DNA of 64,000 nt from Artemisia argyi. Taxonomy: Eukaryota > Streptophyta > Magnoliopsida > Asterales > Asteraceae. The stretch's first letter is position 1. Each line of letters begins with the position of its first letter. The stretch is taken from positions 160,164,333 through 160,228,332 of the forward strand of contig CM060681.1 in the NCBI GenBank assembly GCA_030686995.1, given 5' to 3'. Of this stretch, positions 11,891 to 23,143 are shown piece after piece. The position numbers were made by a program, and so were the translations under genes. The notes beneath the pieces were generated by a model, which saw only the letters and a list, made by a program, of their open reading frames with translations, did not search any database and was not told where the DNA came from.

Positions 11891-13304
11891 TGATGCGTGG
11901 GAATCGCAACAGGCTTTACCTCTCGAGGGATCTCGAGAAGCTTACAACCCCCACCAGGCAGTGTACCTGATCGTTGTAGTATAGTATAGTGACAAGTACC
12001 GGGGGATTGATCGTTCAGCTTAGGAATAGTGTCACTAGGATTAGAAAGCCTAAATACTAGTTCTAAAGGTGAGGGATGATTATTTTTGTATTTTTATATT
12101 TTTATGAAAGCAAGTAAATATCTCGGGTTTGAAGGATTTGGGCGGAATTAGTTGCTAATCAACTAACCCAATACTAAGATGCAATCAAAATAAAATACTA
12201 AAAATGAAAATAAACTAATTAAACTAAGGTTGTGAGCAGTAATTGGAGAAAATGTGTTTACTTAGATTTCACTACTCCCTAGACATCTTTTACACGTTAA
12301 TTACTTGTTATAATTGCATGGATGACGGATCGTATTCCTTAATACCATTCATGGGGTGGCACACATAACTCCCCAATTCTATGAGCTCTTATCTCCTCCT
12401 ACACCATGTCCAGCACAACTATAGGGATTGTAAACAGTGGCTCATGCATTAAATACAACCAATAAAGACCTAGTGCGCCTCGGTTCATGTTTCTTAAGAC
12501 GTTCAAGCATGTTACCAAGTGGAGATCTGCCAGTTTTCTTAAGCCTAACATATAAATCACTCATCCAAGACAAAGATAAACAAGTAATCAACACATAATT
12601 AACATCTAGGTTTCATTAGATCTAAGCAAACACAAGATAGATCTAGCCTAGCATGATGGAATTGAGACAAGAACAAGATATAGACAACCAACACATAGAC
12701 ATATTGATTGAATTAAAAGAACACTTATCTCAATTACAATGCAAGGTATCAAGGGTTTGGAACCCTTGAAAAACCTGTAAAAGTTGCACCAAAATCGTAC
12801 TTAGGGTTTCTCCAAAACTTCTCTCTTTTAATGTGTGAAAATTAGAAAACTATATATAGAAAAATAGGTCTGACGGCGTCAAGAATAAACTTGTGACGCC
12901 GTTACCTCGCCGCCAAAACTCTTCCCGGACTGCCTAGATCTACTTCTGACACCGTCAAGACTTATACACTTCCAGGCCGTCATGACTTTTACTCTTGACG
13001 CCCTTCCTACGTGACGCCGTCAAATCTGTTCTGGGTCGTCATGGAAATTCATGAAATTTGCTCTTGACGCCGTCAAGGTTTTGCTCTTGACGCCGTCACC
13101 TACTGTTCCCAGCATGGAAAATTAAGACTTTGGCGTTTTCTTCACTTTTATGCTCCAAAAACGTCCGAATTGCTTCCTTTTCCAGATTTCTCTCCCAAAG
13201 TACCTAAAATCACAAAAGGAACGATTTAGGGCAATATTTGATCAAATAAATTCGGATTCGGGCTTAAATGACCCCCTAAAAACAGATCATTTTTCGCCTC
13301 ATCA
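11891..13304 (-). repeat. 5' LTR of element A
   Basis: This is 1414 bp, starting TGATGCGTGGG and ending CGCCTCATCA, followed by the CTTAG duplication. Palindrome array at about 12871-13098 with a TATATATAG box near 12851. The tRNA-Asp-like 15-mer TCGTTGTAGTATAGT lies at 11971-11985. Confidence 0.93.
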
Positions 13305-14070
13305 CTTAGCTATCATTTTTGGTGTCCCAAATGAGGGTACTTATCTCTACACGGATAAGTGGCCTATTTCAAGCCTTGACTCGATTGAGCGTTTTCATCC
13401 ATACGACACCCCTCTAGCTAGTAAGGAAACAATTAAGGAACATCTCTTTGTTAGAACCTCTACCACTAGGAAGAATCGTTCGGGGAATATTGTGGATAAG
13501 GATCCTTTTGGTATGGAGCTCAATGAGCTTAAACCACAATTTAAGAAGTGGGAAGAAATTCTTAGAGCTAATGTCTTAAGTACCATTGGAAATAGAGATC
13601 ATATCAACACATGCCTTTGCTACATGCTCTATAGCATTTCCACCGGTCAACCATTCAACTTAGCCTACTACCTAGCCAAAAGAATGGCCGACATACCCTT
13701 AATTGGAACAACCGCTCTTCCTTATGGAATGCTTCTTACTCGCCTCTTTAGAGCAATCTCATCCATTCCTCCTAACGATAATGGAATGCGCCTTGACTAT
13801 TCTCTCGTTCCTCACATCTTCGTTCCTCTAAGTGATAAACGAGTTTTCAAAGGCAAGGGCAAACGTACTCGCTCACCTACACCATCATCATCATCATCCG
13901 ACATGAGCGATGACAATAAACTTCCTAACTCTAAGTTAACTCCTTTAGAATACCTTCAAGAACTCCCCGTCATTGACAATGCATCCGAAGAGTTCAAGCA
14001 AACCAAAGGAATTTTCAAGTGCTTTGGAAGGTACCTAAGCAAGCTCAAAAAGAAGATAGACCGTTTGTGA
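13305..14070 (+). pseudogene. ORFb of element X, 3' part
   Basis: Beyond the target duplication the frame runs 254 codons without a stop to TGA at 14070. It continues the chain begun at 4824-5106, with reading frame kept across the insertion. Visible stretches are FGVPNEGTYLYTDKWPI, then NRDHINTCLCYMLYSI, LAYYLAKRMAD, and LPYGMLLTRLF, then a Ser/Pro-rich and basic linker and a lysine-rich end (FGRYLSKLKKKIDRL). From memory these blocks define a hypothetical family common in Asteraceae, without known function. It has no reverse transcriptase or envelope features and no obvious membrane helix. This half is open although gag-pol of X is wrecked. It probably lacks a start of its own, because element A separates it from its leader. 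Confidence 0.7.
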
Positions 14071-14430
14071 GAAGATTAAGGAGTGTTTGGCTTATGAATG
14101 TTTTAGAACGTTTTATGTGTTAAACTATGTAATTTGTATTGTTTTTCACGTTCATGTTTTATTACGTTTGTCGGATTATGTTTGTATGAGCTTTTATGCA
14201 TAATGACAATGTTTGAGGTGTTTGTCAATTTTTTATGCTTATGGCAATTTTCACTAAGTATAGTGAAATTCTCAACCTCAAGGTCAAAGTCCTATGATAT
14301 GTGTGTTTACATGTTCAATTTTTGCATTACCTAACTAGATATGCAGTATCTTTTTGATTTTAGGAGTTTTCGAAAAATTTGAAAATCGTCTCGCTGGTCA
14401 AAATCGTGGACTGCCAATTTTTTCAACCCT
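14071..14430 (+). other. Non-coding spacer between ORFb and the ORFc promoter module
   Basis: This is T-rich sequence after the ORFb stop. No long frame, hairpin or repeat was recognised. It is probably the 3' untranslated region of the ORFb transcript. Confidence 0.4.
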
Positions 14431-14555
14431 GGCGGATCTAGCGGTACCCAAAATTGGGTTCCGCCAGTGTAATTTCTGGGCAACCCAGAATTGGCCCAAC
14501 GGACCAGACGGAACCCAAAACAGGGTTCCGCCTGTGTATTGTGAGGGTTCCGCCA
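14431..14555 (+). promoter_or_regulatory. Palindrome cluster upstream of ORFc (element X)
   Basis: GGCGGATCTA with GCGGTACCC and GGGTTCCGCC (14431-14465), then GACGGAACCC with GGGTTCCGCC (14508-14532) and a further GGGTTCCGCC (14544-14553), repeat the family motif of the X LTR promoter. A candidate TATA box (TATAAATTT, about 14962) follows, then the ATG of ORFc at 15048. I infer a separate promoter for ORFc. Confidence 0.5.
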
Positions 14556-15047
14556 GTCACCTGTAGAAAATTTTTGTCATTTTTCTTTAGTCCAAAACTT
14601 GTAAAGTGTCAAACCATTATCCTAAGTGAGAAACATCTTCCATTAACTCCAATAACCATATTAGAACAACTCTCACTCACTAAAACAATTAGGAAGCCAC
14701 TTCCCTCCAAAAATTCAAATTCAAACATAACTAACCCAATGAACCCTTTTAAAGGATCCTTCAGACCATTGAAACATTTTCAACCAAATCACATCCCATG
14801 ATCACAAAAGCATTGAGTGCATATGTTGGTCTTTCACTCCACCCTATTCCATTGGATTGACATCAAATGATGTGACATGGTCATGAAAATCATTTGAAAT
14901 CTCAATCTTTGAATGGTAGAACATCAAATCCAAACACCCATTTCAACACCTTTCCAACCTTATAAATTTGAAAGTTTTGCAACAATTCAAATCACACCAT
15001 AACCATCAAAATTTCTTCTCTCAAAACATCAAAACCACACCTTTGAA

Positions 15048-16206
15048 ATGACTAAATCCAACACATCATCCGAGTCATCAAAATCCTTCTCAAAAACCAC
15101 TAGGATTAGTGTTAAACCTTGTTGCTTCAACAAAACCGTCAAGTCAAACTCATCATCTTCAAGTGATGCCTCACTTAACATTTCTTCACCTATTCAAGAT
15201 TTCCTTAACCTCACTACCTCAACACCATCCTCAACACATTGCAATACCAATGTAATCACCTTTCAAGATTTGCTTAATCTTGATACTCCAACACCCTCTC
15301 CAACACATTGCTACACAAACATAGCCACCATTCCTTCACCAACTAGACCTTCAAGTGATTCAACATCACCTTCTCACCAAGCTCAACCATCAAAAACTTC
15401 ATCACCTCAATCACCAACACTTACACCAATGGAACTTTTCCATACATCACCACTACCCTATTTGGAAACACTCGAAGACCTATCACCTAAATCATCAAAC
15501 CAACCATCCTTGTCACTTTTTGACACCATTGCTTAAATGGAAACCCAACAACAACCTAGTGAGCAACTAGATGATGAACCCCATCAACCATCATTGGTGG
15601 AACGGTTGGCTTACCATTATGCTAGACCATCAATTTTCCCAAATGATCAAGGTCATACACACTCACAATCATTTGTGTTTCACCCAATTTACAAAGACCT
15701 TCATGGCAATCCTTTCGGCGAACCAAGTTTCCGCCATTTTGTTCAAAACCCATAACAACAACCATCACCACAAGAACCTTCCCAACAATTTGAATCTCTA
15801 CTTTCTTCTTATAAGAAAATAGAAGCATCCATATGGGAAAAACCTCCAAACCTTAATAATGAGATTGACACTCATTTAAACCACCTTCATGCCTTCAAAC
15901 GTATGGTTAAGTCTCAATTCAACCATATTATGGTTTTACAAACAACTTCACTCAACAAATGAAGGAAGCAAAAACACTACTCAACCATCCACCTTTGCTC
16001 CTTCAAGTTCAAACCATCCACCACCAACATATCAAACCACTCTTCCACCAAACTTTCCCCGCCATGATTGCAATCATTGCGAAAGAACCGCTCACATTAG
16101 TGAAGGGTGTCGAAGGAAAATTCGTGAGCTATCCGAAGAAATGAGGTTTATACTAAACCACATTTTGGATCGTCTACAATCCTTGTCTCACACACCTCAA
16201 CCTTAG
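15048..16206 (+). pseudogene. ORFc of element X: small accessory protein with a CxxC motif, broken
   Basis: The frame opens at ATG 15048 with a Ser/Thr-rich region, stops at TAA 15534, continues in the same frame from ATG 15537, stops at TAA 15753, reads on, and shifts frame near 15955 to end at 16206. Pieces to note are FVFHPIYKDLHGNPFGEPSF and, near the end, CNHCERTAH followed by IRELSEEMRFILNHILDR. The last block resembles the end of the accessory frame of element Y (CPCC, then LSEDISWIEYLLTR). I recognise no named family. A small zinc-binding or structural role is only a guess. Confidence 0.5.
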
Positions 16207-16661
16207 AGTCTCCAAAATGAAACAAAACTGTTTCTTTTGGAAAATGTTTCCCATTTAAACCAACAAACCAAAACCGTGTCATCCTTTCAACCTTCAAAAT
16301 AAAGCCCGCTACAACCCTCCAACCCACATTTTCATCCTTAAACAACCTTAGCCTTGTTTTTGGAAAATGTTTCTCATTAAGGAAAATGATGATTTCCTTG
16401 TAGCTTTTTATTTTTAGTTTTTCTTTATTTTTAGAAGTAGGATGGTGTCATCCAAATTTTTTTTCTTTAACTTTTTAAGAGTCAAAATTTTACATGAAAT
16501 GAATTTCATTCTACTACAAGGTTTGCATTGTTTGTTGACCATTTAGGTATAATAAGTGAACTATACCTTGCTATGGTAGCATACATATATCTTGTGTTTT
16601 ACGAACTAACCTTTCTTTTTGTAGGATCATTATCCATGTTTTCCTTCCTTGATACTCCATT
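16207..16661 (+). other. 3' non-coding part of element X after ORFc
   Basis: T- and A-rich sequence with no long frame, lying between ORFc and the purine-tract array. Nothing further recognised. Confidence 0.4.
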
Positions 16662-17050
16662 TAGGGGAGTAATATTCAAGGGGGAGCATGAGTGTTGCAT
16701 TATTCCACTTCACAACTCTTAGTTGTGTTTTAGACATGAAATGCTTTCATGACTTGTCTTGTGCGACAACTAACCTTTTTCTTGTAGGTTCAAAATCCAT
16801 GTCTCCTCTCTTGGCACTCCATTTAGGGGGAGTATCGTCCAAGGGGGAGCAAGTGCTTACTTCCGCTTCGCTACTCTTCTTTTTGTTTCGACAAAAAGGG
16901 GGAGAATTTAGATATAAACTTCTTTCAAAAAATTTTTTTTGCATATCACATCATCTTAGCAAAAACAAGTTTTTATAAGACTTAACACTAAAACTAGTGA
17001 CTTACTTATAAATAAAGTTTATGTTTTGTCATCAACAAAAAGGGGGAGAT
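16662..17050 (+). other. Series of polypurine tracts before the X 3' LTR
   Basis: Four purine-rich tracts are visible: AGGGGAGTAATATTCAAGGG near 16662, AGGGGGAGTATCGTCCAAGG near 16823, AAAAAGGGGGAGAA near 16903, and AAAAAGGGGGAGAT ending at 17050. The last abuts the LTR and should be the functional plus-strand primer. Several PPT copies are characteristic of Sire elements. Confidence 0.75.
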
Positions 17051-18481
17051 TGTTAATACAAATATCGCCTAAAAACGTTATTTATATTTTACGATCTTTG
17101 TTAAGTTTTGTTAATGACAAAGTATGAACTTTAGCTAGGAGTAAATCATCACTTTAAGTGTTTAAGTCTTGTTTAAACTAATGTTTACATTTCCTTTTAA
17201 ACTAAACATTGTTTTTATTTCTTAAATTAGAAAGTGTCTTGTCACATCACATTTATTTCTTAAAATAGTAATGTCACATCACATTTAGGGCAAACTTTGT
17301 CAATATACATTTATGGTAAGAAAGAGTATTTGACTAACCATATGTTTGCTTGCAAGTCTACTGTTTGACTAGGTGTAATGAGATGTGACCTTGTTTAGTT
17401 TGGAAGATATATTGCAAAAACCAACTGCAGCCCTGACGGAACCTGGGGGCACACGGGCGGAACCCATCTGAGGGTTCCGCCTGATCCGTCAGACCTGCAA
17501 AATAGTTTGCTATAAATACCAAACCATTTGTTAGTTTTGGGTGATGACTTCAGGACATATTTTCATATACTCTCTCAAACTAACTCAGTAACATTTTGAC
17601 TTGTGTAATTCTCTTATGTAGCAAGGGACTTCACAAGATCATTCAAGAAGTTACAAGCTTCAACTCTTAAGTTGCAAGTCTTGGTAGCTTGGTCATGTAT
17701 AAGCTTTGGTAGTTTATACTTCATTTGTGTCATGTATGTAGAATTGATTGGTTAGTATTTTAGGCCTCAAAATACGTAGTGTGTCGGGAGTTGTTGTACC
17801 CTTGTAAAAGAACTAACGGGAGTTGTTGTACCCTTGTAAAAGAACTAACGGGAGTGGTTGTACCCTTGGTAAAGAACTCGACATCTAGCTTAGTGTTGGT
17901 AAAAGTGTAAGCGACGATGGGAGTGGTTGTACCCATGTAAAACAACTCGACATCTAGCTTAGTGTCGGTAAAAGTGTAAGCGACATTGTAAAGGTTTTCT
18001 CCGCCGGTGAAAGGAGCTTGTTGATTAGTGCTTATAACTCTCGAGTTGGAAACTCGGGGCGTGGATGTAGGGCAAGGAAAAAGAGTCCTTGTAGCCGAAC
18101 CACAATAAACAATCGTGTTGTGGTTTGATCGTTTCTTTCTTTATCTTTGCCTATTACATGTTGTTGTTTAGTTAGAATCGTTAATCACATATAAAGCTTT
18201 TCAAAGAATTAAAACAAGTAAAGTTGTATTTATGTCTTTAAACAAATGTAAAGCTTTTCAAAGAACTAAACAAGCGAAGTTAGGATCATCACAAGTAAAG
18301 CTTTTCAAAGTATGAAACAAGTAAAGTTAGAATTGTTATTCACATGAAAAGCTTTTCAAAGAATCAAACATATAACGTTGTGTTTATATCTTTAAGCAAA
18401 CGTAAAGTTTTTAAAGGATATTTAAGCTAAAAAGGATTTAAAAAGCCGTAAACTATTCAACCCCCCTTCTAGTTTTCCACA
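17051..18481 (+). repeat. 3' LTR of element X
   Basis: This is 1431 bp, starting TGTTAATACAAA after a polypurine tract and ending TTTTCCACA, followed by host DNA (TAAAG as the likely target duplication; its partner is outside the window). Promoter module 17434-17520 has GACGGAACC, GGCGGAACC and GGGTTCCGCC, then TATAAATACC at 17511. U5 tandem repeats at about 17783-17990. Confidence 0.93.
17434..17520 (+). promoter_or_regulatory. X LTR core promoter with palindromes
   Basis: GGCGGAACCC (17456) and GGGTTCCGCC (17472) form an inverted repeat ending about 30 bp upstream of the TATA box TATAAATACC (17511-17520). An extra GACGGAACC half-site is at about 17435. This is the U3/R border of the element. 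Confidence 0.7.
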
Positions 18482-18652
18482 TAAAGGTAAAGCACGACAG
18501 TATGGATCCATGGTAAACTATATAAAATATGGATATCTAAAAAAAATAAAAGTTTTGAAGATCTAGAAATGGCATCAAGATAAAAAATAAATTATTAAAA
18601 GTACCCGAGAAATGTAAAAAAAAAAAAAATTAAGAAAATGATGTGAAATTAC

Positions 18653-18884
18653 CTAGAAGATTTGGAAGAATGGACGAAGGAGGACCATCACACGGGTGTA
18701 AAGAGAGATTGTTAAGGAGAAAAGGGAAAAAGAGTGTGTTCTCTCCACAATCAACAGTTGAATCCCCCATCACATACATTGCCTTCATGTTACACATTGT
18801 CGTGTTGCTAATGCTATTCACCATTGTCATGAAAATAATGCTGATAATAGGAAAAAGAAGAAGACATTTCATTTTAATTTTCAT
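18653..18884 (-). CDS. GDSL esterase/lipase, first exon only
   Basis: From ATG 18884 the chain has a hydrophobic signal peptide (residues about 7-24) and then AMYVMGDSTVDCGENT. This contains GDSxxDxG, block I of GDSL hydrolases, with the nucleophile Ser at residue 42. A Pro-rich segment and PNLL precede a clean donor (CTAG|GTAATT at 18653/18652). The family has about 350 residues over several exons; the blocks with the Gly, Asn and Asp-His residues are absent here. Such enzymes are secreted and hydrolyse acyl esters. The 3' LTR of element X starts about 170 bp into the first intron, so the remaining exons, if present, lie beyond the left edge. Whether the gene still works across a large intron is unknown. 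Confidence 0.7.
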
Positions 18885-20333
18885 CCTTTAGCTAGTTTAT
18901 TTCTTTCTCCTATTTTTCCTCCTCCTGTCTATTACTTTAAACAGTGCCAATATATATTGTTTCAAACTCAAACAAACAGCTAAATTTTCTTTTAGAATTT
19001 ACTGCAGTTTAGAGGAAATTTTGAATATACCATTTTACCCAAACAGTTCAACAAAAATTACTCAAAATCAAACATCTGTCAAACTATCGTGTTTACAGTC
19101 TTGCAAATTAGATGTGTTTACAAAATTTCCAAAAACGTAACAACTGTGATTACGAAATTTCTGAATAGTTTGTATGAAACGAAATTGTATATACTATGGC
19201 TACGTAAGATTACTAACGGGAAATATAAGAATATGAGTAATATATGTTATTATTAACTAATGGTAAATAAAAGTGTTATAATACCAACAACAACATAGAA
19301 TGTTACAGATCAGAATTTGGAGATTTGTTGGCCATCAGATTTTCCCTGTTTAATTCTGATAATCCATGAGACATGTGCATGTTTAATCCATGAGAGATGT
19401 CCATGAGAGACGTGCATGTTTAAACCTATTTAATTAGGTTTATCATGAAATTTATGTTTAACTCTGCAATTATTTACTGATCAACAAACTTGAACAATAT
19501 ATTAATGTGGTATTTACGTTTTAGGAAGATATCTTTGAAGATTATATTATCAGTTTTTTGAACGGCATTATATAGAGCTAGCTAGCAAAGAAGCTAGAAA
19601 AAAAGGATTTACAAAGACGAAGATTATATTATTATATTATAACCAATGGCAGATCAAGGTACTACGTAATAATTAACTGCGAATCTAGAATGTGTGTTTG
19701 AGATGCCAGGTTGTTTCTGATTTATCTAAGCATTTTTAAAAGAATGTGTTCGTCATACTAAAACTAGGGAGTACGTTAAATTTGATAAAGCACGATGTCC
19801 TTATAGAAACAGAGCAAACGCAATAGTTTATATCAGCTCAGATTGAACATACTTAGTTATTAAATGACATTGTGAGATGGACAAATTGTTTAACAAGCTA
19901 GATATGATAAGAGAAAAGTTAAATATAGACCCGAGCCAATCTTTGCTATTCATTTAAAAAAAACATGAAAAAAAATCCGATTTTATTTAAAAAAAAAAAT
20001 ATATCTCACAAACCGTTAATCGTTACGTAAAAAGAATCACAAAATCATGACGATAAATAAAGCATCTTTCTATAGATGGGTACTTCTATATACAAATCAC
20101 ATGTGATTTTTTTTAGATGCAAATTTTAACATTAAAATAAAACTCGGAAAAAAAATTCGTCAAAAGTATTTTAAGTACCCGTCTACTAAAAGATAAAAAA
20201 AAAAAATTTCCTGTCGTAATTGTGTATTTTTTATCAATTAACGATTTACCGTCTGCAAAATATTTTATTTAAAAAGAAAAAAAAGTAATTTTTTTTAATT
20301 TTGATGAAAAAATAAATAGTAATAATTGGTTCA
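18885..20333. other. Host intergenic DNA
   Basis: AT-rich. A TATATAT run at about 18950 could serve as TATA box for the GDSL gene. No other gene, RNA or repeat was recognised. Confidence 0.4.
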
Positions 20334-20817
20334 TAGGATCACGGATCTTGGTTCGCGCTTTATGGCATTTCCAAAAAGAAAAAAATCCAATCCCGCAAAG
20401 GATTGTTCATGGAACTACTATCAAGATTCTTCGGACCATCTTTCCTAGTATCATCCCTTGAGATCTATATTGAGCAACATAACTTCGAACATACGTCACG
20501 CAAAGGATAAAATACCTTGACGACGTCGCTGAAATTTGTTTACAAGAGCAACACTTTTAAACCCTATGGAAAATCGATAGTCAATTTGTCGTCCTTAAAT
20601 CTTGTAAGATACATGACATTCTTAACGGTCATTTTTATCATGAAGGGTCAAGTTACACTATAGACTTTCATTTTTATGAAACACTTCCTAGCTCAAGTCG
20701 AATTTGTTAGTTTACTATTATTTAGATTATAGAGTGGTTTAACGATCCTTGTAATGCTCTATTCACCCTTTGTAATCTTCCCTAGCGCCTTGCTAGTGTT
20801 TTAATTCAATTGCCGTT

Positions 20818-20856
<39 letters not shown>
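20334..20856 (+). mobile_element. Probable 3' end of a LINE with a poly(A) tail
   Basis: The segment ends TTGCTAGTGTTTT, a few bases, then GCCGTTC and about 38 A residues (20819-20856). That layout is typical of plant LINE 3' ends. A related tail is at 22055-22131. No reverse transcriptase motif could be read in the upstream bases, so only a 5'-truncated tail is present. The 5' limit is a guess. Confidence 0.45.
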
Positions 20857-20859
<3 letters not shown>

Positions 20860-20924
20860 ATTATTTAGAGATTATCATATTTTGTATTATATCAAGCCCA
20901 TATAGCATGTCGTATTATTAATTT

Positions 20925-21217
20925 GGACTAATGTTTAAAAATATATTATACTTGTCACGATTTGTAGTTGTGTGTAGCATTGTTAGAATCCGATTATTTC
21001 GTGCACATCTTTTCAAATTTTGATTATTCTGTGTAGCGATTTCTAAAAATACTTAATTTGATTCCCAAAAATACATGGTTCAATACCCAAAAATACGTCA
21101 ATCGATACATAAAATAATCAAAATTTGAAAAGATGTTCACGAAATAATCAAATTCGAAGAATAGTATACACAAGTAAAAAAAATGACAAATATAATACAT
21201 TTTTAAACAATTAGCCC
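20925..21217. mobile_element. MITE with long inverted repeats
   Basis: The outer bases GGACTAAT (left) and ATTAGCCC (right) are complementary, and the arms continue for more than 100 bp each, including GATTATTTCGTGCACATCTT on the left with its complement at 21118-21145. About 60 bp separate the arms. A 9-bp duplication is only approximate (TATTAATTT and TATTATTTA), so the superfamily is open. Confidence 0.65.
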
Positions 21218-22054
21218 TATTATTTATATTTTACACATTATTATTATCTCGGAAAATGACTCACTTTATAGTATCCTACTAGTTATAATGTCTGTGCACG
21301 CGCGATTTTTTTTTTTTTTTTAATTTTTTGAATCATATATTTTTATTTATTAAAAAATAATTAATTTAATCTTTGTTTTGTTTGATTTATAATATTTAAT
21401 TATAGTTTTTTATTATTAAAGATAATTATTTAAAAATTTTAATCCTATCATCTTATCTATATTTTTTGTATTTATCTTTTACTTGTGTTATGGATAAATA
21501 TAAAATGTTAAATAATAAGAAAATAATCTTTTTTTAACTAATATTATTAATAAATAATGTATGATTTAGTTTTTTGAAATGGAAAAGTCCTCACTTGAGG
21601 TTTTGTTTTATTATATAAAAGATTATTTATATTGTACACATTATTATTATTATCATGAAGGGAAGTTACACATCTCTTCATGGCGTATTAATAATCCGTT
21701 CAAATCGCAACTCTCACGGAATAGACCTTAGTTTGTCTAGACGCCCAGTTTGTAATAAAGATCAAAACACATTTTTTTTTTCTTTATAAACAAAAAATAT
21801 ATTCTTGAAATGCAAAAAACTTCAATATGTTGTCCACACCTGGCTTTGGGTATTATGGGGGCATAGATAGACATGTTTTAACATTCAACCCTAAGATGAG
21901 AAGTGATATAGGTAGCTAGGAGATTAAATGAAAGCCCTACGACATATATACATGGATATCAACTAGAAATGGGAAAATTTATTTAAAAAGGACTCGGTGT
22001 ATTTGTAATTAGAGTATCATGACTTTCAGGCTTAATTGTAATATATATAATGGA
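21218..22054. other. AT-rich intergenic DNA
   Basis: No gene recognised. A GTGCACGCGCG segment followed by poly(T) near 21293 hints at a non-autonomous element end but no partner was found. Confidence 0.35.
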
Positions 22055-22131
22055 TGTCTTGTTTCCCCTATAGCATCTTGCTAGTAGACGTTTTGTTATG
22101 TAATTTTGTCGTTCAAAAAAACAACTCGTCA
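22055..22131 (+). mobile_element. Second LINE-like tail
   Basis: CATCTTGCTAGTAGACGTTTT, then TTTTGTCGTTC and a short A run, repeats the pattern of the tail at 20785-20856. It is probably a degraded copy of the same LINE family. Confidence 0.35.
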
Positions 22132-22459
22132 TCCTAAACAACATAGCGTGTACCGAACAACCAAATGGGGAATATCCACTTCCATCCTAGTGGTAAAGGA
22201 GCATCATTTTTCTGGTTTACCAAGGAAACGATTATATGGAACCACGCTTCATGGTCAGTCCACCTTGCCGATCGAGCAAGTACTCCTGAAGTGTGATCAT
22301 ACGGCTTGAAGTACAGTGTTAATATTATATGGTATCAAATTCACAACTACCGGCAACCACTATATTACACAAGATCGACTAGTCTAGACTGTCAAATACC
22401 TACGTTTAACACGTTCGCATACCCGGATGCTCCTTTAGTCCTTTTAGTATTTTATCGAA

Positions 22460-23143
22460 CAAAACCCACAACCTCTGCGAGGTATATAGAAAATTGAAAA
22501 CATAGATATAATGCGATACAATAAAGCATAAAGCATACATGTTGTAAGTTGTAACGTTCATCATGGCTTAAATTTAAAAACTTGATAATACTTAACAGAA
22601 ATGTCCATATGCTAATATTTTAGCAAAAGATGAAATACTTTATATAATACTACGTTGTCATCGTTATTTTATGCTTGTACCAATATACAAAACCCACAAC
22701 CTCTGCGAGGTATATAGAAAATTGAAAACATAGATATAATGCGATACAATAAAGCATAAAGCATACATGTTGTAAGTTGTAACGTTCATCATGGCTTAAA
22801 TTTAAAAACTTGATAATACTTAACAGAAATGTCCATATGCTAATATTTTAGCAAAAGATGAAATACTTTATATAATACTACGTTGTCATCGTTATTTTAT
22901 GCTTGTACCAATATACAAAACCCACAACCTCTGCGAGGTATATAGAAAATTGAAAACATAGATATAATGCGATACAATAAAGCATAAAGCATACATGTTG
23001 TAAGTTGTAACGTTCATCATGGCTTAAATTTAAAAACTTGATAATACTTAACAGAAATGTCCATATGCTAATATTTTAGCAAAAGATGAAATACTTTATA
23101 TAATACTACGTTGTCATCGTTATTTTATGCTTGTACCAATATA
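22460..23143. repeat. Perfect tandem triplication, 3 x 228 bp
   Basis: Three head-to-tail copies (22460-22687, 22688-22915, 22916-23143) start CAAAACCCACAACCTCTGCG and look identical base for base. No long frame or inverted ends are present. Identity of all copies indicates very recent duplication, or an assembly artefact. Confidence 0.92.

Larger units (their letters stand above)
5107..13304 (-). mobile_element. Element A: non-autonomous Athila-like Gypsy retrotransposon
   Basis: Two 1414-bp LTRs (5107-6520 and 11891-13304) begin TGATG and end ATCA. They are flanked by a perfect 5-bp target duplication, CTTAG (5102-5106 and 13305-13309). A primer site resembling the tRNA-Asp 3' end lies next to the right LTR, so the element reads on the minus strand. 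The inside encodes gag and a retropepsin-like product but no reverse transcriptase, RNase H or integrase, so it must borrow these, for instance from an element like G. About 20 LTR differences were counted by eye (roughly 1.4%), mostly transitions. It sits inside ORFb of element X. Confidence 0.93.
1..18481 (+). mobile_element. Element X: decayed Sire-type Copia LTR retrotransposon (5' end outside the window)
   Basis: The left edge lies inside its 5' LTR, which ends at 1027. The matching 3' LTR is 17051-18481. A Met-tRNA-type primer site follows the 5' LTR, and a series of purine tracts precedes the 3' LTR. Gag relics at 1.1-2.1 kb and RNase H relics at 3.4-3.9 kb resemble the same regions of element Y, so this is a Copia element of the Sire/Maximus kind. 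Repeated purine tracts are a known habit of that lineage. Two accessory reading frames follow pol. Element A (5107-13304) is nested inside. The comparable 1 kb of the two LTRs shows about 16 differences by eye, while gag-pol is riddled with stops and deletions. X therefore probably moved as a non-autonomous element. Confidence 0.88.

Noticed and set aside
21285..21310. Helitron end (CTAGT next to a GC-rich GTGCACGCGCG)
   Set aside because: A CTAG and a GC-rich patch occur, but no convincing hairpin and no opposite TC end were found.
22460..23143. CRISPR-like array
   Set aside because: Units are 228 bp with no spacers, in a plant genome; it is a plain tandem repeat.
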